The position numbers were made by a program, and so were the translations under genes. The notes under the pieces are model-generated. The model saw nothing but the letters and a program-made list of their open reading frames with translations, did no database searches and had not been told where the DNA came from. Positions 1 to 6,899 of a stretch of DNA of 64,000 nucleotides are shown here, in pieces (within the stretch, counting starts at the first letter, position 1; the number at the start of each line of letters is the position of its first letter). The stretch lies in assembly GCF_030403745.1 (NCBI RefSeq), contig NZ_JAQMWP010000001.1, positions 930,001 through 994,000 of the forward strand, written 5' to 3'. Source of the stretch: Streptomyces sp. S.PB5 (GTDB lineage: Bacteria; Actinomycetota; Actinomycetes; Streptomycetales; Streptomycetaceae).

Positions 1-72
1 GCGAGAGCCTCCTGGTCCCCGTGGGCCAGGCCGTACGGATTCACGGAAGCGGGCCGCAGGGCGTCGCCCGGT

Positions 73-94
73 GTTCAGCTCGCGTTCAGGCACG
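73..94 (+). promoter_or_regulatory. PHO-box-like direct repeat upstream of the PhoX gene
   Basis: Two GTTCA repeats start exactly 11 bases apart (73-77 and 84-88). The 11-base units are GTTCAGCTCGC and GTTCAGGCACG. Streptomyces PhoP boxes are built from 11-base direct repeats with a GTTCA core. The site lies about 70 bases before a secreted phosphatase-family gene, so phosphate-starvation control by PhoP is a reasonable inference. PhoP binding itself is not shown. Confidence 0.6.
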
Positions 95-160
95 GGCGGG
101 ACGGTGGCGCCGACCCGAGGTCCCCCACCCTCCAGGCCCCACACCGTCACAGGAGACACC

Positions 161-1615
161 ATGTCGCTCACCCGCAGGGACTTCGCCGCGAAAACCGCGC
201 TCACCGGCGCCGGCGTCGCGCTGGCCGGCAGCGTAGGCGCCCTCGCCACCGCGCCGAACGCGCTCGCCGCCGCCGACATCGAGAGCGAGGGCGAGGAGTC
301 GGACATCGCACGCGGCCACGGCGGTGTCGGCTACGGGCCCCTGATCCCCGACCCCGACGGCATCCTCGCGCTGCCCGCCGGGTTCAAGTACCGCGTCATC
401 ACCTACAGCGGCAGGACCAAGCTGGAGTCGGGCGAGATCACCCCGTCCAACCACGACGGCACCGCCGCCTTCGACGGCCCCCGCGGCACCACCCTCCTCG
501 TCAACAACCACGAGCTGAAGGGCCCGCGCGCCAACTGGAAGTACCCCGTCCCGCTCACCGAGGGCCTCGTCTACGACCCCGCCGCGGCCGGCGGCTGCAC
601 CGTCGTCGAGGTCCGCCCCGACGGACGCGTCGCCGAGTGGGTCGGCATCGCCGGCACCTCCACCAACTGCGCGGGCGGCCGCACCCCTTGGGGCACCTGG
701 CTCACCTGCGAGGAGAACTCCGACAAGGCCGGCGTCAACGGCATGACCAAGGACCACGGCTACGTCTTCGAGGTCGACCCGTCCGACCGCCGCGCCAACC
801 GCAACCCCAAGCCGCTGAAGTTCTTCGGCCGTTACGACCACGAGGCCGTCGTCATCGACCCCAAGCGCGGCCACGCCTACCTCACCGAGGACGCCGCCTC
901 GCCCAACGGCCTGCTCTTCCGCTGGACCCCGCCCAAGGGCTTCGAGTACGGCCGCGGCAGGTTCCGCACCCTCGCCGACGACGCCGGCGCCCTCCAGGCC
1001 TTCAAGTGCTTCGACTCCGGCGGCAAGTTCGTCGACGACCTCTCCCGCGCCACGAAGATCGGCACCGTCTACGGCGTCGACTGGGTGGACGTCCCCGACC
1101 GCGACGCCAGGACCGTCGCCGTCCGCAAGCAGTTCACCGACGGCCAGGTCACCCGCGCCCGCAAGCTGGAGGGCATGTGGTGGGGCGACGGCGGCGCCTA
1201 CATCGTCTCCTCCTACGCCCGCGCCGAGAGCCCCGTCCAGCACGACGGCCAGGTCTGGTTCTACGACCCCAAGCGCCGCACCCTGACGCTCAAGGTCCTG
1301 CTGGGCGTCAACCCGGACCCCTCCGTCGACGGCGCCTTCGACGGCCCCGACAACATCACCGTCTCCCCCTACGGCGGCCTCGTCATCGCCGAGGACGGCG
1401 AGGGCATCCAGCACCTCTTCGGCGCCACCGACAGCGGCCGCACCTACCCGATCGCCCGCAACGAACTCAACATCGGCACCGAAGAGGAGCCGGAGTACAG
1501 CGAGTTCGCCGGCGTCACCTTCTCCTGCGACGGCCGGACCCTTTACGCCAGCATCCAGACGCCCGGAATCATGCTCGCCATCACCGGCCCCTGGAAGCGG
1601 CAGAAGAAGAACTGA
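161..1615 (+). CDS. PhoX family (DUF839) secreted phosphatase
   Basis: This 484-residue protein belongs to the PhoX/DUF839 family of calcium-iron phosphomonoesterases, which act outside the cell after Tat export. The N-terminus carries a twin-arginine signal (TRRDFAAKT, Arg5-Arg6), then a hydrophobic alanine-rich stretch to about residue 36 ending in an ALA cleavage motif. The body holds the acidic and glycine-rich motifs of the family (NNHE, TPWGTWLTCEEN, FGRYDHEAV, GPDNI). The ATG at 161 is preceded by AGGAGA at 151-156; an upstream ATG at 71 would bury the signal peptide and is rejected. A PHO-box-like repeat lies upstream. The exact substrate cannot be told from sequence. Confidence 0.88.
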   Translation: MSLTRRDFAAKTALTGAGVALAGSVGALATAPNALAAADIESEGEESDIARGHGGVGYGPLIPDPDGILALPAGFKYRVITYSGRTKLESGEITPSNHDGTAAFDGPRGTTLLVNNHELKGPRANWKYPVPLTEGLVYDPAAAGGCTVVEVRPDGRVAEWVGIAGTSTNCAGGRTPWGTWLTCEENSDKAGVNGMTKDHGYVFEVDPSDRRANRNPKPLKFFGRYDHEAVVIDPKRGHAYLTEDAASPNGLLFRWTPPKGFEYGRGRFRTLADDAGALQAFKCFDSGGKFVDDLSRATKIGTVYGVDWVDVPDRDARTVAVRKQFTDGQVTRARKLEGMWWGDGGAYIVSSYARAESPVQHDGQVWFYDPKRRTLTLKVLLGVNPDPSVDGAFDGPDNITVSPYGGLVIAEDGEGIQHLFGATDSGRTYPIARNELNIGTEEEPEYSEFAGVTFSCDGRTLYASIQTPGIMLAITGPWKRQKKN

Positions 1616-1631
1616 CGGGCCGGTTAATTCG

Positions 1632-1662
1632 TTCGACCGTCCCGCGGCATGCCTCCTACAGT
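1632..1662 (+). promoter_or_regulatory. Candidate promoter of the Y RNA array
   Basis: TTCGAC at 1632-1637 and TACAGT at 1657-1662 are possible -35 and -10 boxes, 19 bases apart. The start predicted from the -10 box is near 1669-1670, which is the first paired base of the first Y RNA model. The spacer is longer than ideal. The agreement between predicted start and RNA end is the main support. Confidence 0.4.
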
Positions 1663-1669
1663 GAAGAAC

Positions 1670-1807
1670 GTCCAGGTGCGAAGGCAGGACCTACTTCCAC
1701 TCATAATGGGGCGGCCGCGGGTTCGAGTCCCGCCACCGGTACAACGCGCCGGTGTAGCTCAGGGGTTAGAGCACCTAATGTCGGTTCCGCCGACCTGAAC
1801 TCTGGAC
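1670..1807 (+). ncRNA. Y RNA 1 (YrlA-like) with permuted tRNA-like domain
   Basis: The outer helix pairs GTCCAG (1670-1675) with CTGGAC (1802-1807). It opens into an internal loop GTGCGAAGG (1676-1684) facing AACT (1798-1801), then an inner helix CAGG (1685-1688) with CCTG (1794-1797). GGTGCGAAGGCAG closely resembles the Ro-binding strand of vertebrate Y1 RNA (GGUCCGAAGGUAG). The interior is a tRNA in permuted order: a T-arm (stem 1717-1721/1729-1733, loop TTCGAGT), acceptor strands 1734-1740 and 1748-1754 closed by a 7-base loop, then a D-arm (GCTC 1757-1760 with GAGC 1769-1772). Bacterial Y RNAs bind Rsr and mimic tRNA at the effector end; the rsr gene follows. Ends are estimated. Confidence 0.85.
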
Positions 1808-1823
1808 ACCACAACTTCATGCA

Positions 1824-1855
1824 CCTCCCGGTGCGAGTCTTTTGAACTCGGGAGG
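1824..1855 (+). ncRNA. Minimal Ro-loop hairpin (third Y-like element)
   Basis: CCTCCCG (1824-1830) pairs perfectly with CGGGAGG (1849-1855). The 18-base loop begins GTGCGAGTC and ends AACT, the same two strands that form the internal loop of the flanking Y RNAs, with only TTTTG between them. It thus has the proposed Rsr-binding element but no tRNA-like domain. It could be a stand-alone Rsr ligand, a processing or boundary signal between the two Y RNAs, or part of one long transcript. No T-run follows the stem, so it is not a standard terminator. Function is unknown. Confidence 0.6.
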
Positions 1856-1868
1856 CGCAGCTCATGGT

Positions 1869-2029
1869 GGGTGCCCGGTGCGCAGGCGGCGGATACTTCG
1901 GGAGCTGGTGGGGGCCTGACCCTCTTGCGGGTTCGAATCCCGTCATCGACCCAAGGTCGATGTGGCGGAATGGAAGACGCGCCAGTCATAAGCACCGCAG
2001 CCGACTTCGAACTCGGGCACCCTCCTTTT
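1869..2029 (+). ncRNA. Y RNA 2 (YrlA-like) with permuted leucine-type tRNA domain
   Basis: A perfect 9-bp outer helix pairs GGGTGCCCG (1869-1877) with CGGGCACCC (2014-2022), followed by a short T-run (2026-2029). The internal loop GTGCGCAGG (1878-1886) facing AACT (2010-2013) matches Y RNA 1 except for one base. The inner domain has a T-arm (1927-1931/1939-1943, loop TTCGAAT), a perfect 7-bp acceptor-like helix CATCGAC (1944-1950) with GTCGATG (1956-1962) closed by 5 bases, then a D-arm with GCG (1965-1967) and CGC (1978-1980) like tRNA-Leu. The permuted order means it cannot be a normal tRNA gene. It ends 46 bases before rsr. Confidence 0.83.
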
Positions 2030-2075
2030 GCCGCGCCTCCCTCCGAAACGTCCATGAATTCGGGGGAATTCAGCC

Positions 2076-3656
2076 ATGTCGCGATTCAACAAGCGAGCCG
2101 CAAAGGCACAGCCCACCTCGCGCGTCACCTCGACGGGCCGCGTGCTGCGCACCTACGAGGGCGGCCGGGGCCATGAGCGGGACGCACGCTCCGAGCTCTT
2201 CCTGCTCGCCGTCGCCAACTTCGTCTCGCAGCAGACCTTCTACGAGTCCGGCGCCGACCGCGACGACCGGTTCGCGCGACTCGTCCGCGACCTCGCCGTC
2301 ACCGACCCGGCATGGACCGCGGGCCTGCTCGGCTGGCTGCGCGGCGAGGGCAACCTCCGTACCGCCTCCATCGTGGGCGCCGCCGAGTACGTACACGCAC
2401 GTCTGGAGGCAGGTGTCACCGACGGTCCGTCGAACCGGCAGGTCGTCGACTCCGTGCTGCGGCGCCCGGACGAGCCCGGTGAGCTGCTCGCGTACTGGAC
2501 GGCGACGTACGGCCGCAACGTGCCCAAGCCCGTCAAGCGCGGTGTCGCCGACGCCGTACGACGTCTCTACAACGGCAAGGCGCTGCTGAAGTACGACACC
2601 GCGTCCAAGGGGTACCGCTTCGGCGACATCCTCAACCTGGTGCACGCTGCGCCGGACCCGGACAAGGTGTGGCAGGGCGAGCTGTTCAAGTACGCGCTCG
2701 ACCGCCGGCACAACCCGGAGACGGCGGTGCCGCCCGCGTCCAGCCGGACGCTGGCCGCCCACCGTGAGCTGATGGAGCTGCCGGTCGCCGAGCGGCGCGC
2801 GGTCGTCACGTCCGAGGGCGGCGCCGAGCGGCTCGCGGCGGCCGGGATGACATGGGAGGCGCTGGCGGGCTGGCTGCAGGGTCCGATGGACAAGGCGGCC
2901 TGGGAGGCCGTGATCCCGTCCATGGGCGCGATGGCGCTCGTGCGCAACCTCCGGAACTTCGACCAGGCCGGTGTCTCCGACGAGGTCGCGGCCCAGGTCG
3001 CGGCGCGGATCAGTGACCCGGCGGAGGTCGCGCGGTCGCGGCAGTTCCCCTTCCGGTACCTCGCCGCGTACCGGCACGCGCCCTCGCTGCGCTGGTCGTA
3101 CCCGCTGGAGCAGGCGCTCGGCCACTCGCTGGCCAACGTGCCCGCGCTGCCCGGCCGGACGCTGGTCCTGGTCGACCGTTCGGGCTCGATGTGGGCGCGG
3201 CTGTCGGACCGTTCGCAGCTCAACCGGGCCGACGCGGCGGCGATCTTCGGTACGGCGCTGGCGCTGCGGGCCGAGGACGCGGACCTGGTGGAGTTCGGCA
3301 CCACCAGCCGGCGTCTGAAGATCCGCAAGGGCGAGTCGGTGCTGAAGATCCTCGGCCGCTTCGGCGACCTGGGCGGCACCGACACCACCTCCGCGGTCCG
3401 GGCGCACTACCGGGGGCAGGACCGGGTGCTGATCGTCACCGACGAGCAGTACGCGTACAGCCACCACGGCGACCCGACCTCGCAGGTCCCGGCGCATGTC
3501 CCGGTCTACACCTGGAACCTCGCCGGCTACCGCGCGGGCCACGGCCCGTCGGGGAAGGCGAACCGGAACACCTTCGGGGGCCTCTCGGACGCGGCTTTCC
3601 GGATGGTCCCGTTGCTGGAGAGCGCTCGGAACGCCGACTGGCCCTGGACCGCCTGA
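2076..3656 (+). CDS. rsr: TROVE domain protein, Ro60 orthologue Rsr
   Basis: This 526-residue protein is the bacterial Ro60 orthologue. A TROVE domain of HEAT-like helices forms a ring that binds Y RNA outside and loose RNA ends in its hole. A C-terminal vWA domain starts near residue 360 and has a metal-site motif DRSGSM at about 367-372. The start MSRFNKRAAKAQPTSRV is typical of the family. The ATG follows GGGGGA inside the near-palindrome GAATTCGGGGGAATTC. Known bacterial Rsr-Y RNA complexes guide polynucleotide phosphorylase in RNA decay or act in stress RNA processing. The Y RNA array directly upstream on the same strand supports the assignment. No rtcB or rtcA ligase or cyclase genes are adjacent. 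Confidence 0.93.
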   Translation: MSRFNKRAAKAQPTSRVTSTGRVLRTYEGGRGHERDARSELFLLAVANFVSQQTFYESGADRDDRFARLVRDLAVTDPAWTAGLLGWLRGEGNLRTASIVGAAEYVHARLEAGVTDGPSNRQVVDSVLRRPDEPGELLAYWTATYGRNVPKPVKRGVADAVRRLYNGKALLKYDTASKGYRFGDILNLVHAAPDPDKVWQGELFKYALDRRHNPETAVPPASSRTLAAHRELMELPVAERRAVVTSEGGAERLAAAGMTWEALAGWLQGPMDKAAWEAVIPSMGAMALVRNLRNFDQAGVSDEVAAQVAARISDPAEVARSRQFPFRYLAAYRHAPSLRWSYPLEQALGHSLANVPALPGRTLVLVDRSGSMWARLSDRSQLNRADAAAIFGTALALRAEDADLVEFGTTSRRLKIRKGESVLKILGRFGDLGGTDTTSAVRAHYRGQDRVLIVTDEQYAYSHHGDPTSQVPAHVPVYTWNLAGYRAGHGPSGKANRNTFGGLSDAAFRMVPLLESARNADWPWTA

Positions 3657-3668
3657 ACGGTGACAAGC

Positions 3669-3701
3669 GTGGCCCGCACTTTCACGGGGAGTGCGGGCCA
3701 C
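3669..3701 (+). terminator. Hairpin terminator after rsr
   Basis: A perfect 12-bp inverted repeat, GTGGCCCGCACT (3669-3680) and AGTGCGGGCCAC (3690-3701), is separated by 9 bases and begins 13 bases after the rsr stop codon. No T-run follows, as is usual for Streptomyces hairpin terminators. Confidence 0.75.
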
Positions 3702-3738
3702 ACCCTTGTCCGGGCCTTGAACGAGGCTTGCCCGGGCC

Positions 3739-3768
3739 TTGTCCGGCCGCCGGGCTGACATCTAACAT
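3739..3768 (+). promoter_or_regulatory. Promoter of the gntR-acdS pair, giving a leaderless mRNA
   Basis: TTGTCC (3739-3744) and TAACAT (3763-3768) are 18 bases apart. A start 7-8 bases after the -10 box falls at 3775-3776, the first base of the GTG start codon, and no ribosome-binding site precedes that GTG. A short ACA-TTTCAGT-TGT inverted repeat (3766-3778) overlaps the start and could be a self-regulatory site. Confidence 0.55.
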
Positions 3769-3775
3769 TTCAGTT

Positions 3776-4414
3776 GTGGAGGCCATACCGCGTACGTTGC
3801 TCAGGGACCGCGCCTACGAATCCATCCGGGACGCCATCGTCACCGGGGAGCTGGAACCCGGCGCGGTGGTGCGCGACGCCGATCTCGCCGAGCGGCTCGG
3901 GCTGTCCCGGGCGCCGGTGCGGGAGGCGTTCTCCCGGCTCGTCGACGAGGGGCTGCTGGAGAGCAAGCCGCAGAGCTACACGCGGGTGACCCCGCTGATG
4001 GCCGGTGAGGTGCGGGACGCCGCGGCCGTGGTGGGGGCCATGCATGAACTCGCGACCCGGGTCGCCGTACCCCGCCTGTTCGCCGCCGATGTCGAGGCGA
4101 TGCGCGCGGCCAACGAACGCTTCGCGGCGGCGGTCGCCTCGGGAGACGTGGACACGGCTCTCCAGGCCGACGACGAACTCCACGACGTCCTCGTCCGCGT
4201 CAGCGGCAACCGGGCCGCCGCCGCCACCGCCGCCCGCTACACCCCGCTCATCCGCCGGCTGGAGCGACAGCGCTTCGGCCAGGGCGGCAACTGCCGCTCC
4301 GCCGGGCTGCACGAACGCCTCATCGAGGCCTGCGCGGCCGGTGACGTGACCGAGGCGGTCCGGGTCACGGCCGAGATCTGGCGCGGGCTGGCCGAGCTCG
4401 CCGACAGCGACTGA
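3776..4414 (+). CDS. GntR/FadR-type transcriptional regulator of acdS
   Basis: The 212-residue protein has an N-terminal winged helix (about residues 8-75: [17 protein letters not shown], then [19 protein letters not shown]) and a C-terminal all-helical FCD ligand domain. It ends 19 bases before acdS on the same strand and the two probably form one operon, so it is the likely local regulator of ACC deaminase. The start chosen is the GTG at 3776, which gives the usual FadR-type N-terminus; longer forms would run back into the rsr terminator. Translation appears leaderless. The ligand is unknown; ACC or a breakdown product is only a guess from context. Confidence 0.85.
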   Translation: MEAIPRTLLRDRAYESIRDAIVTGELEPGAVVRDADLAERLGLSRAPVREAFSRLVDEGLLESKPQSYTRVTPLMAGEVRDAAAVVGAMHELATRVAVPRLFAADVEAMRAANERFAAAVASGDVDTALQADDELHDVLVRVSGNRAAAATAARYTPLIRRLERQRFGQGGNCRSAGLHERLIEACAAGDVTEAVRVTAEIWRGLAELADSD

Positions 4415-4433
4415 ACCCGTTCCGGGAGGCATC

Positions 4434-5450
4434 ATGTCCCTTTCCTCGTACGACCGTTACCCGCTCCTGTTCGGACCGTCACCGGTGCACCCGCTGGAGC
4501 GTCTCACCGCCCACCTCGGCGGCGCGGCGATCTGGGCCAAGCGGGAGGACTGCAACTCCGGTGTCGCGTACGGCGGGAACAAGACCCGCAAGCTGGAGTA
4601 CCTGGTCGCGGACGCCCTCGCCCAGGGCTGTGACACGCTCGTCTCGATCGGCGGTGTCCAGTCCAACCACACCCGCCAGGTCGCCGCCTGTGCCGCCCGC
4701 GCCGGGCTCAAGTGCGTGCTGGTGCAGGAGAGTTGGGTGGACTGGCCGGACGCCGTGTACGACAAGGTCGGCAACATCCTGATCAGCCGGCTCGCCGGGG
4801 CCGACGTACGGCTGGTGAAGGCCGGCTTCGGCATCGGCTTCAAGGAGAGCTGGGAGCAGGCGCTGCGCGAGGTCGAGGAGTCGGGTGGCAAGCCGTACGC
4901 CATCCCGGCCGGCGCCTCCGACCACCCGCTCGGCGGCCTCGGCTTCGCCGGGTGGGCGTACGAAGTCGCCGCGCAGGAACGGGACTTGGGCGTCTTCTTC
5001 GACACGATCGTGGTGTGCTCGGTGACCGGCTCCACCCAGGCCGGCATGGTCGCCGGGTTCGCCGCACTGGAGGAGGCGGGGGGTCGGCGGCGCCGGGTGC
5101 TCGGTGTCGACGCGTCGGCGAAGCCTGTCGCCACGCGGGAGCAGATCGCCCGGATCGCCCATGCCACCGGTCAACTCATCGGCGTCAAGCGGGAGTTGAC
5201 CCTCGACGACGTCGAGCTGGACGAGCGGTACCACGCTGGCATCTACGGCATCCCCGACGAGACCACCCTCGCGGCGATGCGGCTCGCGGCCCGCACCGAG
5301 GGGATGGTGACCGACCCGGTGTACGAGGGGAAGTCGATGGCGGGGCTCGTCGACCTGGTCGAGCGCGGGGAGATCGGGCGGGAGTCCACGGTGCTCTACG
5401 CCCACCTGGGCGGGCAGCCGGCGCTGAATGGGTACAGCGCCCTCTTCTAG
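4434..5450 (+). CDS. acdS: 1-aminocyclopropane-1-carboxylate deaminase
   Basis: This 338-residue PLP enzyme of the tryptophan-synthase-beta fold cleaves ACC, the plant ethylene precursor, to ammonia and 2-oxobutyrate. The PLP lysine lies in [11 protein letters not shown] near residue 50 and the cofactor-phosphate region is near [15 protein letters not shown]. Tyr297-Glu298 (DPVYEGKS) and Leu325 ([13 protein letters not shown]) correspond to Tyr294, Glu295 and Leu322 of characterised AcdS proteins with a constant offset of 3; these residues separate true ACC deaminases from D-cysteine desulfhydrases. GGGAGG precedes the ATG. The gene points to contact with plants and the use of ACC as a nitrogen source. 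Its partner is the GntR gene upstream. Confidence 0.93.
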   Translation: MSLSSYDRYPLLFGPSPVHPLERLTAHLGGAAIWAKREDCNSGVAYGGNKTRKLEYLVADALAQGCDTLVSIGGVQSNHTRQVAACAARAGLKCVLVQESWVDWPDAVYDKVGNILISRLAGADVRLVKAGFGIGFKESWEQALREVEESGGKPYAIPAGASDHPLGGLGFAGWAYEVAAQERDLGVFFDTIVVCSVTGSTQAGMVAGFAALEEAGGRRRRVLGVDASAKPVATREQIARIAHATGQLIGVKRELTLDDVELDERYHAGIYGIPDETTLAAMRLAARTEGMVTDPVYEGKSMAGLVDLVERGEIGRESTVLYAHLGGQPALNGYSALF

Positions 5451-5465
5451 CGCTCACGCGTCCCG

Positions 5466-6899
5466 CTACGGCTCCGCCGAGGGAAGGGACGCGGCCGTGG
5501 CGGCCGGGGTGCGTGTGCGGATGAGCGCGAGCACCTCGGAGGCCTCCGGGGCGCCCTTGTCGAGTTTCTCCAGGGCGACCGCGAGACGTTCGTAGCCGCT
5601 GTCCGTCTTCTTGGCGGCCAGGATGACCTTGAGCGCCCAGGTACGGGGGCTGAGCCTGGGGCCGGGTTCCTGGGCGGGGTCGAGTCCGGTGGCCTGGAAC
5701 CAGAGGGGCCGCAGACCGGGGTCCTGCAGCGAGGACACCAGGGAGAGCTTGTCGGCGAGGTCGCTGTCGAACGATTCGGTGGCCCCGGACGGGAATCCCG
5801 GATCGGGCTTCGGGGCCGTGGCCGGTGTCGGCACCGGGGCGTGGACGGCGGCCAGGATGATTTCCCGCAGGGCATCCTGGTCGAAGATGCCGTACAGAGC
5901 TCTGTCGTCCTTGGGGAGCAGCTTGGAGGGGACGATCTCCTCGGCGATGTCCTCGATGAACAGAGGGATCAGCCGGGGCAGGTCGTCGACGAGCTCCGGA
6001 TCGTCGTACAGCTCTTCCAGCACGTCCCTGTTCGGGCCCGGTTCGGTGAGGCTGTGCCGGGAGACCAGAAGGACCACGCGGTGCGCACGGGCCAGCGAGT
6101 TCCTGAGGATTCTGGCGGGTGCGCGGCTGAGGCACTCCGGCGGGAGGACGGCGACGTCGCGTCTCTCGGTCACGGCCAGCAGGTCGTGCGTCCACTCGCC
6201 CCAGCCGAGGTTCCTTGGGGAGTAGGCGAGGACGATGTCGATCGGCAGCGAGGACTCGGGGCCGAACGCCGATCCCAGCTGGGCGGTGTCCGCCCTTCGG
6301 AGGGGCGGCAGGGGGTTGTAGTGGGCCTCGACGATGACGTCGGCGACTTCCTGGACGATCTCCCGGTACTCCTTCGTGCCCAGATCCTCCTTCGTGCGGG
6401 GCACGAGATTGATCAGTCCCCGTCGCTCGTACACCGATCCCGGGTCGCGGCGCACATACTGGTACTCGGTGATCTCGTCCGGCCAGTCGGTTCTGGTCTT
6501 CTGCCAGCTCACGCCGATCAGGCACGGGATCTCGCCGCCGTCGGTGATCTGCTGGTACTGCCTGAGCCGCGCGGTGAACGCCGTCCATTCATGGGCGCAC
6601 CAGTGGCTCTGGAAGTAGCTCGGCGAGTACAGGGCCACCATCGCGCGCGCCGTGCAGACGCCGTTCCTGACAATGCGATCCTCCCAGCGCTCGCCGACCC
6701 CGATGTCCCGGAAGTCCACGAATCCCTTGCCGGGGACTCCCTCGCCGAGAATCAGCCGGACCTCGTTCTCCACATCCTCGTGAAACCGTCTGATCCGGTC
6801 GAAGTTCGCGTCGCTGTCCGAATAGCCGGTGAAGAAGCGGTGCGGGAGCGGGCCGGGCGGTCCCACGACGGCCTGGAACGGCGGGGGTTGGGCGTTCAC
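5466..6899 (-). CDS. Tandem-TIR protein, FxsC-like, with C-terminal adaptor-like domain
   Basis: The 477-residue protein has two TIR-like domains. The first (about residues 20-200: HRFFTGYSDSD, then VDFRDIGVGERWEDRI and LYSPSYFQSHWCAHEW) resembles the TIR-like proteins called FxsC and keeps a glutamate (Glu104 in WCAHEW) where NAD-cleaving TIRs carry the catalytic one. The second (about 243-360: IDIVLAYSPRNLGWGEW, later VVLLVSRHSL) is more divergent. Residues about 385-470 form a helical segment resembling effector-associated adaptor domains (GYERLAVALEKL, then ASEVLALI). Its start overlaps the stop of the 1100-residue NB-ARC gene by 4 bases (ATGA), so the two are translationally coupled. Enzymatic activity and role are unproven. 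Confidence 0.75.
   Translation of the reverse strand: MNAQPPPFQAVVGPPGPLPHRFFTGYSDSDANFDRIRRFHEDVENEVRLILGEGVPGKGFVDFRDIGVGERWEDRIVRNGVCTARAMVALYSPSYFQSHWCAHEWTAFTARLRQYQQITDGGEIPCLIGVSWQKTRTDWPDEITEYQYVRRDPGSVYERRGLINLVPRTKEDLGTKEYREIVQEVADVIVEAHYNPLPPLRRADTAQLGSAFGPESSLPIDIVLAYSPRNLGWGEWTHDLLAVTERRDVAVLPPECLSRAPARILRNSLARAHRVVLLVSRHSLTEPGPNRDVLEELYDDPELVDDLPRLIPLFIEDIAEEIVPSKLLPKDDRALYGIFDQDALREIILAAVHAPVPTPATAPKPDPGFPSGATESFDSDLADKLSLVSSLQDPGLRPLWFQATGLDPAQEPGPRLSPRTWALKVILAAKKTDSGYERLAVALEKLDKGAPEASEVLALIRTRTPAATAASLPSAEP

Noticed and set aside
1717..1980. Two apparent tRNA genes (strong T-loops and D-arms)
   Set aside because: The T-arm comes before the D-arm in both, the acceptor-like helix is closed by a 5-7 base loop and no anticodon loop or CCA end can be drawn in normal order. 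They fit Y RNA domains instead.
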